A stretch of DNA of 38,948 bases, taken from assembly GCA_947058885.1 (NCBI GenBank), contig CAMSIF010000010.1, positions 1 to 38,948 of the forward strand, in the 5' to 3' direction. The position numbers and the translations under genes are program-made. Source of the DNA: an uncultured Clostridia bacterium (GTDB lineage Bacteria; Bacillota; Clostridia; Oscillospirales; Oscillospiraceae). Positions 24,892 to 32,517 of this stretch are shown here, in pieces; within the stretch, counting starts at the first letter, position 1; the number at the start of each line of letters is the position of its first letter. Under the pieces are notes generated by a model. It did no database searches. It was not told the origin of the DNA and saw only the letters and a list, made by a program, of their open reading frames with translations.

Positions 24892-26289
24892 TTAAGCGGC
24901 TTCCGCCTGCTCCTTGGCCTCGAAGCCGTGGACCCAGTCGGAACGGAGGTAATAGATAAGATAGATAATCGAGCTGATGGACCAGGTGACAGGATAGGCC
25001 CAGTAGATAAAGCTGATTTGCCCAAAGAGGTACACCACGATGGCGATATAGGCAATTCGGATGACGCACCATACCGAGAGCATAATAACCATAGGCACAA
25101 ACGCCCTTCCGGCCCCCCGGCACACCGCCGCCACCGAATGGGAAAAGGCCAGCAGAAAGTAGAACAGCGCCAGCACCCGGCACTGGAGCACGCCCAGTTC
25201 AATCACACCCGGCGTACTGTCGAAAAGTCCAATCAGCTGGGGGGCGAAAATATAGGTGAAGACGCCAATGCTCTCCGCCAGAATCATCGCCGCCAGAATG
25301 CTGAACCGCGCCCCCTTCTTCGCCCTGTCGTACTGCTTGGCCCCCAGGTTCTGGCTGATGAAGGTGGTGCAGGCCATGTTGAAGCTGGTGATGGGCAGGA
25401 AGGCGAAAGCCTCAATCTTGGCGTGGGCCCCATACGCCGCCATAGCCAGCTTGCCAAAGGAGTTAATCTGGGACTGGACCACCACGTTAGCCAGGGAGAT
25501 AACGGAGTTCTGTATCCCCGAGGGAAGGCCGTAACGGACCACTTGGAGAAAGATGTGCTTGTGGAACCGGATTTTTTTCAGCTCTACCGTAAAAATGTTG
25601 CCCTTTCGGAGCAGGTAGATCATACACAACACTACGCTCGCCACCTGGGAAAGCACGGTGGCGAAGGCCGCCGCCCATACGCCCCAATGGAACACCCCGA
25701 TAAACAGCACATCCAGCACCACGTTGACCATGGATGAAAAAATCAGGTAGTACAGGGGACGGCGGCTGTTGCCGAGAGCGTTCATGATGCTGCGGCAAAT
25801 GTTGTACAGCACCAGGGCCAGAGACCCCATGAAGTAATACCGGAAATACTCCACCGCGTCCGGCATGACCTCCGGGTCAGTCTGCATCCATGTCAGCAGC
25901 GTAGGGGTAAAGGCCACGCCTACTACCGTGAGAATCAGGCCGCTGGCAATGCCGAAGGCCAGCATGGTGTGGATTGCGTTGGAGACCTGTTCCTCATCCC
26001 CCGCCCCGAAGTAGCGGGAGATGACGATGCCCGCCCCCATGGCGGTGCCCATGAAAAAGCTGACCAGCAGATGAATCAATGTGCCGGAAGATGTAACCGC
26101 CGCCAGGGCCTCCGTGCCCAGGAAGCGGCCGACAATAAGCGCGTCGGCGGTGTTATAGAGCTGCTGAAAGACCTGGCTTAGGAACAGGGGAAGGGCGAAG
26201 CTGATCATTAGGGTATAGGGATTCCCTACGGTCATATCCCTGGTATGCGCCCCGCCGGGTTTACGGACTCCTTCATTTGGTTGTGGCAT
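24892..26289 (-). CDS. MATE family multidrug/metabolite efflux transporter
   Basis: A 465-residue protein with about 12 membrane helices in two homologous halves. Family features include NPYTLMISFALPLFLSQVFQQLYNTADALIVGRFLG at the N-terminus, GTAMGAGIVISRYFGAGD in the first half, and GLPSGIQNSVISLANVVVQSQINSFG opening the second half. It would export cationic compounds by Na+ or H+ antiport. A GGGAGG site precedes the ATG. The promoter has the unusual 19-base spacer of MerR-activated genes, which fits drug-inducible expression. No substrate can be named. Confidence 0.94.
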   Translation of the reverse strand: MPQPNEGVRKPGGAHTRDMTVGNPYTLMISFALPLFLSQVFQQLYNTADALIVGRFLGTEALAAVTSSGTLIHLLVSFFMGTAMGAGIVISRYFGAGDEEQVSNAIHTMLAFGIASGLILTVVGVAFTPTLLTWMQTDPEVMPDAVEYFRYYFMGSLALVLYNICRSIMNALGNSRRPLYYLIFSSMVNVVLDVLFIGVFHWGVWAAAFATVLSQVASVVLCMIYLLRKGNIFTVELKKIRFHKHIFLQVVRYGLPSGIQNSVISLANVVVQSQINSFGKLAMAAYGAHAKIEAFAFLPITSFNMACTTFISQNLGAKQYDRAKKGARFSILAAMILAESIGVFTYIFAPQLIGLFDSTPGVIELGVLQCRVLALFYFLLAFSHSVAAVCRGAGRAFVPMVIMLSVWCVIRIAYIAIVVYLFGQISFIYWAYPVTWSISSIIYLIYYLRSDWVHGFEAKEQAEAA

Positions 26290-26323
26290 GACGTTCTAAT
26301 TTTCCTCCCTCTCCAATCAGTTT

Positions 26324-26365
26324 CGATACTTCCTATCGTACCACCTGGAGCCAGCTCCATGTCAA
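26324..26365 (-). promoter_or_regulatory. MerR-type promoter of the MATE gene
   Basis: On the minus strand TTGACA (26365-26360) is separated from TACGAT (26340-26335) by 19 rather than 17 bases. The spacer holds a dyad, ACATGGAGC-TG-GCTCCAGGT (one mismatch per arm). This is the layout of MerR/BmrR-activated promoters. A second small dyad, CGATA-GGAAG-TATCG, overlaps the -10 and start region. Confidence 0.65.
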
Positions 26366-26395
26366 GACATTTTTTCAGGGAAAGGATAGAAACCT

Positions 26396-27793
26396 TTACT
26401 TCTCCGGCAGCCGGATGGACACTGTCCCATCCTTTCCGATGGCAAGGCGCATCGGCTTGATATATTTGTTGTAAAACTGCTGCCGCTCCACCTCCGACAT
26501 CTCCACGCGGGTGGCGCGGAAGGCGTAGTCCATCATCGCGTTTGTATTGAGCTGAAAGTTCTTTTCCAGATAACTGTAGATCTCCCGGAGCAGTGCGCCG
26601 GTCTGTATGTCGCCGCAGTCTCCGGAGTAGAAATCGTCCAGATAACAGTAGGAAATCCCGGCGGAATCCATGGTCGCTTTCAGGTCTCCGCTGACGTGCT
26701 CGCGCTCCACCATGACCATGAACCGCGCCCCCGGCAGGGAGGAGATCAGTCCCCAGTAGTCTGAATCGCTGGACACGAGGATAAAGGAGTCCACTCTATT
26801 CTGGTAAAATTCCCGGCACGCCCCCGCCGTCAAGCTGATGTCCACCAGGGATTTCTGTTTTTTTACCCGGTCAATCATACTGTGCTCCACCGGACAGCCG
26901 ATATAGGAGCTGAGAATCCGCCAGGCGCTGGCGCTGTGACTGTCGTCGTAGAGCATCACCTTGGAGACCCGGCTCAAGGTGTCCTGGTCCAGCTCCCGCA
27001 GGGCGGCGCAGAGCTTGTACGGGTCGGAATTTTCGCAGTCCACCACGATGACGGCGTTCCTGCTCTGTTCCAGGAAACTGTGGATATTCACTTTTGTGTG
27101 GGGTCCCGCGTCAGAGACCTTGCTGAAATCCGTAAATTCGTCGCCGTGCCAGCGGTAGAGCAAAATGGCGAACTTCATATCAGAAAAAAGAATGTTGCCC
27201 TCGTTTGCAGGCTGCCAGTTGATATACATCTGGTAGGGGTACAAGACCCGGTTCTTCTGATAGAGCGCGGCGGCGGCCTGGGTTCCGGCCTCTGTAAGTC
27301 CGTTCGGCACGATGAAGATATCCTTGATATACTCCCAGCGAATCCACAGCGGGAAGAAATCCCGGCAGTTGTTGATGTGATCTGAGATCAGCCGGTTAAG
27401 CTCAATCAGGCACTCCCAGGGCTGGTAAAACGCTGTCATTAGGGAAATGCCATCCGCCTGAAGCTGTACGATACACTCCGCCGGCGCGTAGTCCGACAGA
27501 TTGCAGCGGGCTTTTTGGGGCTTTCCGGCGGGGATGGGCTTGGCCCGGTGCATGATTTCCGTGCGCAAGACGCACAGGTTTCGTATAATCCTGGCCGGTC
27601 TGTGCTCCTCCAGGGTTTGGAAGATTTCCAAATCCGGCGGCTCATACTCCTTCTCAAAGATTTCCCGCGCCACTCCCGCCAGGTAGGCAGTCCGTGATAC
27701 CACCGACTGCTTTTTACTTAACTGCGGGAGAGCTGTTCGGGGGGCCGTTCGGCTGTTTGACGTCCTTGGCCGTATTTTTTTTCCCGCGGCCAT
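26396..27793 (-). CDS. NYN-domain protein, putative RNase
   Basis: A 465-residue protein. The NYN/PIN-like nuclease core is at about 245-390: NAVIVVDCENSDPYKL (Asp252), VKKQKSLVDISLTAG (Asp318) and FILVSSDSDYWGLISSL (Asp343, Asp345). These acidic residues match the Mg-binding set of the fold, so it is probably a metal-dependent RNase. The N-terminus (1-30) is basic and Ser/Thr-rich, possibly RNA-binding; residues 35-240 match no domain I recognise. The start is clear (AAAGGAGG, seven bases, ATG). It lies between the MATE and DUF2284 genes on the same strand. Its target RNA is unknown. Confidence 0.75.
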   Translation of the reverse strand: MAAGKKIRPRTSNSRTAPRTALPQLSKKQSVVSRTAYLAGVAREIFEKEYEPPDLEIFQTLEEHRPARIIRNLCVLRTEIMHRAKPIPAGKPQKARCNLSDYAPAECIVQLQADGISLMTAFYQPWECLIELNRLISDHINNCRDFFPLWIRWEYIKDIFIVPNGLTEAGTQAAAALYQKNRVLYPYQMYINWQPANEGNILFSDMKFAILLYRWHGDEFTDFSKVSDAGPHTKVNIHSFLEQSRNAVIVVDCENSDPYKLCAALRELDQDTLSRVSKVMLYDDSHSASAWRILSSYIGCPVEHSMIDRVKKQKSLVDISLTAGACREFYQNRVDSFILVSSDSDYWGLISSLPGARFMVMVEREHVSGDLKATMDSAGISYCYLDDFYSGDCGDIQTGALLREIYSYLEKNFQLNTNAMMDYAFRATRVEMSEVERQQFYNKYIKPMRLAIGKDGTVSIRLPEK

Positions 27794-27842
27794 AAATTAT
27801 CGCCTCCTTTTGTTTGGTTCATAATATTTATGATACGCTCCG

Positions 27843-28382
27843 TCACCCGCGAGGGCCGAAGCAGTACATACTAAAAAATGCTGTCACGCCCGGGCCGCAG
27901 TCATATTCCATACCGCAGCGTTGGGCCAGGTCCTTTACAAAAATACAGTAGGCCGACATGCAGGAATACCGCAGCTCCGGAAAACGGCACGGCTGGCCCT
28001 CTGTGATAGCGCAGGGCGTGCAAAGACTGCACCCGCTGGCCCCCACCATCAGTCCCGGCTCGCCCGCGAGGTTGATGAGTTCCCGGGTGAGGCGGTTGTG
28101 CTGGGCCTTTGCCGGTTTGACCTGGGCGCCGTCCAGCGGGTCCTCAATGTCCCACATGGTTTGCAGCACCAGGGCCCGCCGCCAGCTTTGTACCCGAAGC
28201 CGCATTTCGTCTACGGAGCCGCACGCGGGCGGACAGGAGTAGTTCACTCCATATTTTCCGCATAAATTTTCTTCGCAAAGGGGCCGGAAGGAGGGGATAA
28301 AAACCAAATCCTCCGTATTCACCAGAGCCGCGTTGGCAAACCCAAGCTCCAAAGCCTTTGCCAGCAATCTTTTCTCGTCCAT
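27843..28382 (-). CDS. DUF2284 cysteine-rich metal-binding protein
   Basis: A 179-residue cytosolic protein with the DUF2284 layout: RPLCEENLCGKYGVNYSCPPACG near residue 35-57, a central SGCSLCTPC with a nearby GQPCRFPELRYSCMSAYC, and a closing Cys-rich end. Twelve or so Cys suggest one or two iron-sulfur clusters or another metal; the biochemical role of the family is unproven. The start is the ATG at 28382 with TTGGAGG upstream; the ORF track's start at 28430 lies in the promoter. It is probably co-transcribed with the NYN gene 49 bases downstream. Confidence 0.82.
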   Translation of the reverse strand: MDEKRLLAKALELGFANAALVNTEDLVFIPSFRPLCEENLCGKYGVNYSCPPACGSVDEMRLRVQSWRRALVLQTMWDIEDPLDGAQVKPAKAQHNRLTRELINLAGEPGLMVGASGCSLCTPCAITEGQPCRFPELRYSCMSAYCIFVKDLAQRCGMEYDCGPGVTAFFSMYCFGPRG

Positions 28383-28418
28383 GGACGCCTCCAACGGTTT
28401 TATTCTGCGAGCCACCTT

Positions 28419-28448
28419 AGTATACACCATTCCTGGAATTTTTTCCAG
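28419..28448 (-). promoter_or_regulatory. Promoter with inverted repeat upstream of DUF2284 gene
   Basis: TATACT -10 (complement at 28419-28424) and TGGAAA -35, 17-base spacer, minus strand. The -35 lies within the inverted repeat CTGGAA-AAAA-TTCCAG (28433-28448), a candidate operator. Confidence 0.5.
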
Positions 28449-28594
28449 ATAATTATTTTAGATACGATTCTGGTCAGGCACGTCCTCCTGTTTCCTGGAT
28501 ATTTTGTGCGCTTTGGAAGTCTTGCCCCGCCCATTATCAAGGGCTGAAGCGGTGTGGAAAGGAAAAATTACCGGCAGAATTCGCCCCTTTTGAT

Positions 28595-28623
28595 TTGACG
28601 GACGGGAAAAAATCTGTTAGAAT
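28595..28623 (+). promoter_or_regulatory. Sigma-A promoter of the SLH gene
   Basis: TTGACG, 17 bases, TAGAAT, about 33 bases before the ATG of the SLH protein. Nothing else is evident in the 28449-28594 gap. Confidence 0.75.
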
Positions 28624-28656
28624 AGCCGCATTCCACCGAAGAAAGAGGTTTTTATC

Positions 28657-29703
28657 ATGAAAAAGCGTTTTATCGCGCTCTTATTGGCTCTGACGTTATG
28701 CCTGGGCCTGTCCCTGCCCGCCCACGCGGCCTCCGGCTACAGCGACGTCCCCGCCGGGCACTGGTCTGAGGAAAGCGTCACCCGCGCTACGGAGCTGGGC
28801 CTGTTCTACGGCCTGGGCGACGGGTCTTTCGGTCTTGGCCAACCCGTGACCCGCGCGGCGTTTGTCACGGCCCTGGTCCGCCTGTTCGGCTGGGAGGAGA
28901 CCCTGCCCTCCAAGGCCTCCTTCTCCGATACCACCCCGGACCGGTGGTTTTACGCCGCTGTAGAGACCGCCTGCGCCAACGGCGCGCTCTCCGGCGCGGG
29001 CCACGCCTTCCGTCCCACGGACAACATCACCCGCGAGGAAATGGCGGCAATGCTGGTACGCGGTCTGGGCTACACCTCCCTGGCCGGAGCCGCCAGCAGC
29101 TACAGCTCCCCTTTTACCGACGTCACCACCAATAAGGGCTTCATCTCCTTGGCCTATGACGCTGGCATTATCGGCGGCGTAGGCGACGGGCGGTTCCACC
29201 CCACCGGCACTGCTACCAGGGAACAGGCCGCCGCTATGCTGGTCCGGGTCTATGACCGGCTCTACGCCAAGTCCTCCCGGCTGGCGTCTGCCAGCAGCTA
29301 CAGCCAGATTATCGTCCAGACGCCCAAAGCCGCCGTCGGCGACGATATCCCCACCACCCCGCTGGAGCCGCTGGCAGACCTGTACAACGCGCTGCGGCAG
29401 ATGAAGGACAAGGGCGCGGATATGAGCCGGGCGGCCCTGCGGCTCACCGCGGGCGGCGTGCGCACGATTACCTCCGGAGGAAAAATCATCTCCAGCGAGG
29501 CCGTCACCCACCGCGAGGTAGAAGATATCCTGGCGATGAACGGCGTAAACACCTACTACTCCGACCGCTACGAGTGCGCCTACTGCATCTACCAGCCAAG
29601 CCCTGGCCAGACGGCCACCGTTTGGTATCAGAGCGATGAGAGTATGGAGGCAAAATTACAGCTGGCCCGGCTGTTCGGCGTGACAAGGTATTTTATGGCG
29701 TGA
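28657..29703 (+). CDS. Exported S-layer homology (SLH) domain protein
   Basis: A 348-residue secreted protein. A signal peptide (KKRFIALLLALTLCLGLSLP, cleavage after AHA) is followed by three SLH domains (about 28-80, 83-142 and 146-208), with typical motifs YSDVPAGHWSEESV, FSDTTPDRWFYAAVETA and FTDVTTNKGFISLAYDAGIIGG, and TRAAF/TREEMAAML/TREQAAAMLVR. SLH domains bind pyruvylated secondary cell-wall polymer. The C-terminal ~140 residues have no recognisable domain. The ATG has a GAAAGAGG site. Confidence 0.92.
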   Translation: MKKRFIALLLALTLCLGLSLPAHAASGYSDVPAGHWSEESVTRATELGLFYGLGDGSFGLGQPVTRAAFVTALVRLFGWEETLPSKASFSDTTPDRWFYAAVETACANGALSGAGHAFRPTDNITREEMAAMLVRGLGYTSLAGAASSYSSPFTDVTTNKGFISLAYDAGIIGGVGDGRFHPTGTATREQAAAMLVRVYDRLYAKSSRLASASSYSQIIVQTPKAAVGDDIPTTPLEPLADLYNALRQMKDKGADMSRAALRLTAGGVRTITSGGKIISSEAVTHREVEDILAMNGVNTYYSDRYECAYCIYQPSPGQTATVWYQSDESMEAKLQLARLFGVTRYFMA

Positions 29704-29763
29704 CAAAATGTTCCAGGCATTGCGCCGTCCCGGCTGGGAACGCTAGGGATGAGGTGATGTAGC

Positions 29764-30195
29764 ATGTCAAAAAATACAGAGCTGCTCCAATTCGTTCACA
29801 AAAACGCGGAAATGGGCTGCGGTACTATTCCCAAGGTCTTGGAAATGGTAGAGGAGCCGGAACTGCGGCGCACACTGAACAGGCAGCTGGAGGAGTACAG
29901 CCAGATTGCGGGGGAGGCGGAACAGGCCATCCGTCTTCGCGGGGGAACGCCGCAGAATCCGGGTCAGATCAGCGAGGCCATGAGCGATCTCGCTCTGAAA
30001 GCCAAGACAATAACCAACCAGTCCGCCTCCCATATCGCGGAGATGATGATTAAGGGTTCCACAATGGGCACAGTCCAGATGACCAAACGCATACACGATT
30101 TGAAGGATAAGGGTGACCAGGAAGCCGTGGAACTGGCAGAACGCCTGCTGAAAACGGAAGAGAACAATATTCAGCAGTTGAAATCCTTCCTGTAA
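29764..30195 (+). CDS. Ferritin-like helical-bundle protein (DUF2383-like)
   Basis: A 143-residue cytosolic protein predicted to be four long helices (ELLQFVHKNAEMGCGTIPKVLEMV; RRTLNRQLEEYSQIAGEAEQAIR; ISEAMSDLALKAKTI; IHDLKDKGDQEAVELAERLLKTEENNIQQLKSFL). It resembles small ferritin-like proteins found widely in Clostridia, but the metal-binding ExxH pairs of true ferritins are not evident, so metal binding is doubtful. The ribosome site is GAGGTG. It is followed directly by a terminator. Confidence 0.65.
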   Translation: MSKNTELLQFVHKNAEMGCGTIPKVLEMVEEPELRRTLNRQLEEYSQIAGEAEQAIRLRGGTPQNPGQISEAMSDLALKAKTITNQSASHIAEMMIKGSTMGTVQMTKRIHDLKDKGDQEAVELAERLLKTEENNIQQLKSFL

Positions 30196-30218
30196 CCGCA
30201 GTTTTCCGAAGACGCAGG

Positions 30219-30248
30219 GACGGCGCAGCATAACGCTGCGCCGTCTTT
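30219..30248 (+). terminator. Terminator after the helical-bundle gene
   Basis: An 11-bp perfect GC-rich stem (GACGGCGCAGC and its complement) with an ATAAC loop and TTT following, 24 bases after the stop. It may also slow minus-strand transcripts from the converging RNHCP gene. Confidence 0.8.
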
Positions 30249-30265
30249 ACATAAGCTTTCGCCGT

Positions 30266-30685
30266 CTAAAAGCCGTCTGGTTCCGTCATACCGCCGTTTT
30301 CTGCCAGCCGTTCCCAATATTCCAGCGGGAACGGCGGCTCCGCCAGAGGCCGTACCGCCAAGCTCATCAGCTTCAAAGGGCTGTCGTCGGCGGCCACACG
30401 GTTGGAGTGCAGAGTGCCGCAGCGGCGGCAGCGGTGAATAACAGCCCACTCGCCCCCCTTGCGCACCCACACGCTTACTGGTTCCATGACGCCGCCGCAC
30501 TCTGAGGCGCGGTCGCCAGGCTCATTATCTAAATGGAGACTGTGGAGGCAGTTCGGGCAATGGTTACGGTGCCGGGTACCGGCTCCGCCGGGGGCCGCCC
30601 TGTAGCCGCAGACACGGCAGGCAAACGGCGTTTTTTCATCTGGGTGAAGGCGTGCTCCATCCTTCTTATCACTGTATCGGGACAT
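30266..30685 (-). CDS. RNHCP zinc-ribbon domain protein
   Basis: A 139-residue protein named for its central motif RNHCPNCLHSLH. Cys pairs in FACRVCGY, HCPNC and HRCRRCGTLHSN would bind zinc in two ribbons. Its function is not established. The ATG at 30685 has CAGGAGG at good spacing; the ORF track's longer form reads through this site. The gene is preceded by a ~150-base leader with a small ORF and competing hairpins that can hide this ribosome binding site (see Findings), so its translation is probably inducible. Confidence 0.85.
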   Translation of the reverse strand: MSRYSDKKDGARLHPDEKTPFACRVCGYRAAPGGAGTRHRNHCPNCLHSLHLDNEPGDRASECGGVMEPVSVWVRKGGEWAVIHRCRRCGTLHSNRVAADDSPLKLMSLAVRPLAEPPFPLEYWERLAENGGMTEPDGF

Positions 30686-30690
30686 AAATT

Positions 30691-30761
30691 CCTCCTGGTA
30701 TGTTATAAAAACACATACGGGAGGCGTCGGGAAGCTAGTTCTCGCAGACCTCCCAGCTTCC
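30691..30761 (-). promoter_or_regulatory. Putative translational attenuator of the RNHCP gene
   Basis: Five RNA segments in transcript order: 1 GGAAGCT (30761-30755), 2 GGGAGG (30754-30749), 3 AGCTTCC (30736-30730), 4 CCTCCC (30724-30719), 5 the ribosome site AGGAGG (30696-30691). Segments 1:3 pair, 2:4 pair, and 4:5 pair as the base of a hairpin whose upper stem is GTATGT/ACATAC. Because 2:4 excludes both others, the ribosome site is hidden in one state and free in the other. Confidence 0.65.
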
Positions 30762-30791
30762 AGCAATCTCCGAATCAAAATAATGCGTCAT
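30735..30791 (-). CDS. 18-residue leader peptide upstream of the RNHCP gene
   Basis: A small ORF, MTHYFDSEIAGSWEVCEN, with its own AAAGGAG ribosome site nine bases upstream. It lies inside the leader transcribed from the promoter at 30846-30874. Its codons cover hairpin segments 1 and 2, and its TAG stop falls in segment 3, so ribosome position on it would decide which hairpin forms. No peptide of this sequence is known to me. Confidence 0.6.
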   Translation of the reverse strand: MTHYFDSEIAGSWEVCEN

Positions 30792-30845
30792 ACTTAGATA
30801 CGCTCCTTTCTTCCTTAGCTGCGTTGAACCGGCCAGTTCTTCCCC

Positions 30846-30874
30846 AGATTATCACAAACAGTTAGAAAATGCAA
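30846..30874 (-). promoter_or_regulatory. Promoter of the leader ORF - RNHCP transcript
   Basis: TTGCAT, 17 bases, TAATCT on the minus strand with an extended -10 TG (TGATAATCT). The start near 30839 gives a leader of about 150 bases. Confidence 0.65.
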
Positions 30875-30940
30875 GTCCATCCGCCGTTGAACTATTTTAT
30901 CCACGCAAAGATTTTTTCCTCGAAAAAAGACGAAATCTGT

Positions 30941-30948
30941 GATAAGAT
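30941..30948 (+). promoter_or_regulatory. Putative extended -10 promoter of nth
   Basis: TGATAAGAT matches an extended -10 (TGnTAAGAT); no good -35 is present. It would start transcription only about 10 bases before the nth ATG. Confidence 0.35.
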
Positions 30949-30966
30949 GGTGCTGAGGTGATAGAA

Positions 30967-31617
30967 ATGAAAGACCAACAGACCATACTGGCGATTATTG
31001 ACGAATTAAAACGGCTGTATCCCGAGGCGGCGTGCTCCCTCCCCTTTGACAAAACAAAGGCGTATGAGCTGCTGTTCTCTGTCCGGCTGGCGGCGCAGTG
31101 TACAGATGCCCGGGTGAACATGGTGACGCCAACGCTCTACGCCCGCTTCCCTACCCTGGAATCCCTGGCGGAAGCCAGCGAGGAAGAGGTGGGGGAAATT
31201 ATCCACTCCACAGGTTTTTGGCGGGCCAAGGCCCGGGACATCGTGGCGGCCAGCAAAATGCTGGTCGAGGAGTACGGCGGGCAGGTGCCGGACACTATGG
31301 AGGATTTACTTCGCCTGCCAGGGGTTGGCCGCAAAACCGCTAATCTGATTCTTGGGGACGTCTACGGCAAAGAGGGCTACGTCTGCGACACCCACTGCAT
31401 CCGTATCACAGGACTTTTGGGCATCACAGACGGCAGCAAAGATCCCCTGAAGGTGGAAAACCAGCTGCGCCAGTGCATTCCGCCGGAGGAGAGCAACGAT
31501 TTCTGCCACCGGATGGTACTCCACGGCAGGGCGGTCTGCGTGGCCCGGAGGCCGGACTGCGAAAATTGCACGCTGCGGCCATACTGCAACTTTTGGACCG
31601 GAAAAGACGCGCGGTGA
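30967..31617 (+). CDS. nth: Endonuclease III (DNA glycosylase / AP lyase)
   Basis: Removes oxidised pyrimidines and nicks at abasic sites. The 216-residue protein contains SVRLAAQCTDARVN, the helix-hairpin-helix LPGVGRKTANLIL with the catalytic Lys, the catalytic Asp in VCDTHCIRITG, and a C-terminal [4Fe-4S] loop with Cys spacing 6-2-5 (CVARRPDCENCTLRPYC). I prefer the ATG at 30967 over the GTG at 30958, because the GAGGTG site overlaps the latter. It acts in the same pathway as nfo at 7242. Confidence 0.95.
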   Translation: MKDQQTILAIIDELKRLYPEAACSLPFDKTKAYELLFSVRLAAQCTDARVNMVTPTLYARFPTLESLAEASEEEVGEIIHSTGFWRAKARDIVAASKMLVEEYGGQVPDTMEDLLRLPGVGRKTANLILGDVYGKEGYVCDTHCIRITGLLGITDGSKDPLKVENQLRQCIPPEESNDFCHRMVLHGRAVCVARRPDCENCTLRPYCNFWTGKDAR

Positions 31618-31624
31618 ATTCCCG

Positions 31625-31656
31625 CCCTCATCCCAACAGGATGGGGGCACTTTTTT
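31625..31656 (+). terminator. Terminator after nth
   Basis: A 9-bp stem (CCCTCATCC/GGATGGGGG, one G-U pair) with a CAACA loop followed by CAC and six T residues. Confidence 0.85.
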
Positions 31657-31704
31657 GCCTCCCGCCACATATACTGGAAGGACAAAGACATGGGAGGGCA
31701 TGGT

Positions 31705-31953
31705 ATGAAACAAAATAACCAACCCAATATTCAACAGCTCCTCAGCGATAAAAAAGCTCTGGAGCGGGTGGCGAAATCGCCGGACGCCCGCGCGCTGGCC
31801 AGTATGCTGACGGCAGGACAGGACCAGGCGTCGCTGAAACGGATTGCGGAGAACGCGGTCAAGGGCGATACCGCCGAGCTGAACCAGCTGATACAGTCCA
31901 TCGTGCGCAGTCCTGGCGGAGCGGAGCTGCTCCAACGCCTCAGCGGGTCCTGA
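31705..31953 (+). CDS. Small helical protein of unknown function (first of three)
   Basis: An 82-residue protein I do not recognise. It is predicted all-helical and rich in Gln, Ala, Leu and Ser (NIQQLLSDKKALERVAKSPDA; QASLKRIAENAVKGDTAELN; LIQSIVRSPGGAELLQRL), with no Cys or membrane segment. The start is the ATG at 31705 after GGGAGG; the ORF track's earlier ATG overlaps that site. Just upstream is CATATACT, close to the sigma-E -10 CATACAMT, but no matching -35. It heads a cluster of three small genes. Confidence 0.65.
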   Translation: MKQNNQPNIQQLLSDKKALERVAKSPDARALASMLTAGQDQASLKRIAENAVKGDTAELNQLIQSIVRSPGGAELLQRLSGS

Positions 31954-32082
31954 CCGGATCCGCGATTCCCGGGCGGAGAGCCAAACCCGCTTGCTTCCGT
32001 CCGTCTATTCCCCAATAGCCGTATGATAACGGCTGCTGTTTCTTAGCGGGTAACTATCTTGATGGAAAGGAGGGAATGGCGT

Positions 32083-32517
32083 ATGAGCGACTTCGAGGAC
32101 AAACTGAACGGCATTCTCTCCAACCCGGACGCCATGGCGCAGATTGCGAATCTGGCCCAATCCCTGAATCTGGGGGGCGGCGGGGGCGGCGCTCAGCCGG
32201 AAGAACCGGCGAATGCATCTCCCGCCCTGCCCCCCGGCGGGAGCGGCAGTCCGGCGGCCGGACTGGGGGGACTGGCGGGGCTGGGCGACCTGCTGGGGCA
32301 GATTGACCCGAAACTGATTTCCCGCCTGCTGCCTCTGGTGGGGGAACTGACGGGCGGCGGAGGCAGCGGCGGGGACGACCGCTTGCAGCTTTTGTATGCC
32401 CTGCGGCCTTTTTTGAAACCGGAGAAGCGGGATAAGGTGGAGCGAGCGGTGAAGGCGGCAAGGCTGATCCACGTGGGAAAGAAGCTGCTGTCCACAATGG
32501 GTGAGAGCGATGTATAA
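32083..32517 (+). CDS. Small Gly-rich-linker protein of unknown function (second of three)
   Basis: A 144-residue protein of two helical parts, LNGILSNPDAMAQIANLAQSL at the N-terminus and LQLLYALRPFLKPEKRDKVERAVKAARLI at the C-terminus. A long Gly/Pro/Ala/Ser linker and a GLGDLLGQIDPKLISRLLPLVGEL helix lie between them. The start is the ATG at 32083 behind AAAGGAGGG; the ORF track's longer start is upstream of this site. Its N-terminal helix pattern resembles that of the 82-residue neighbour. The stop overlaps the next gene by eight bases, so the two are coupled. Confidence 0.68.
   Translation: MSDFEDKLNGILSNPDAMAQIANLAQSLNLGGGGGGAQPEEPANASPALPPGGSGSPAAGLGGLAGLGDLLGQIDPKLISRLLPLVGELTGGGGSGGDDRLQLLYALRPFLKPEKRDKVERAVKAARLIHVGKKLLSTMGESDV

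Noticed and set aside
30266-30778. 170-residue version of the RNHCP protein
   Set aside because: Its extra N-terminal codons run through the leader hairpins and across the AGGAGG site of the internal ATG, and they show no conserved character.
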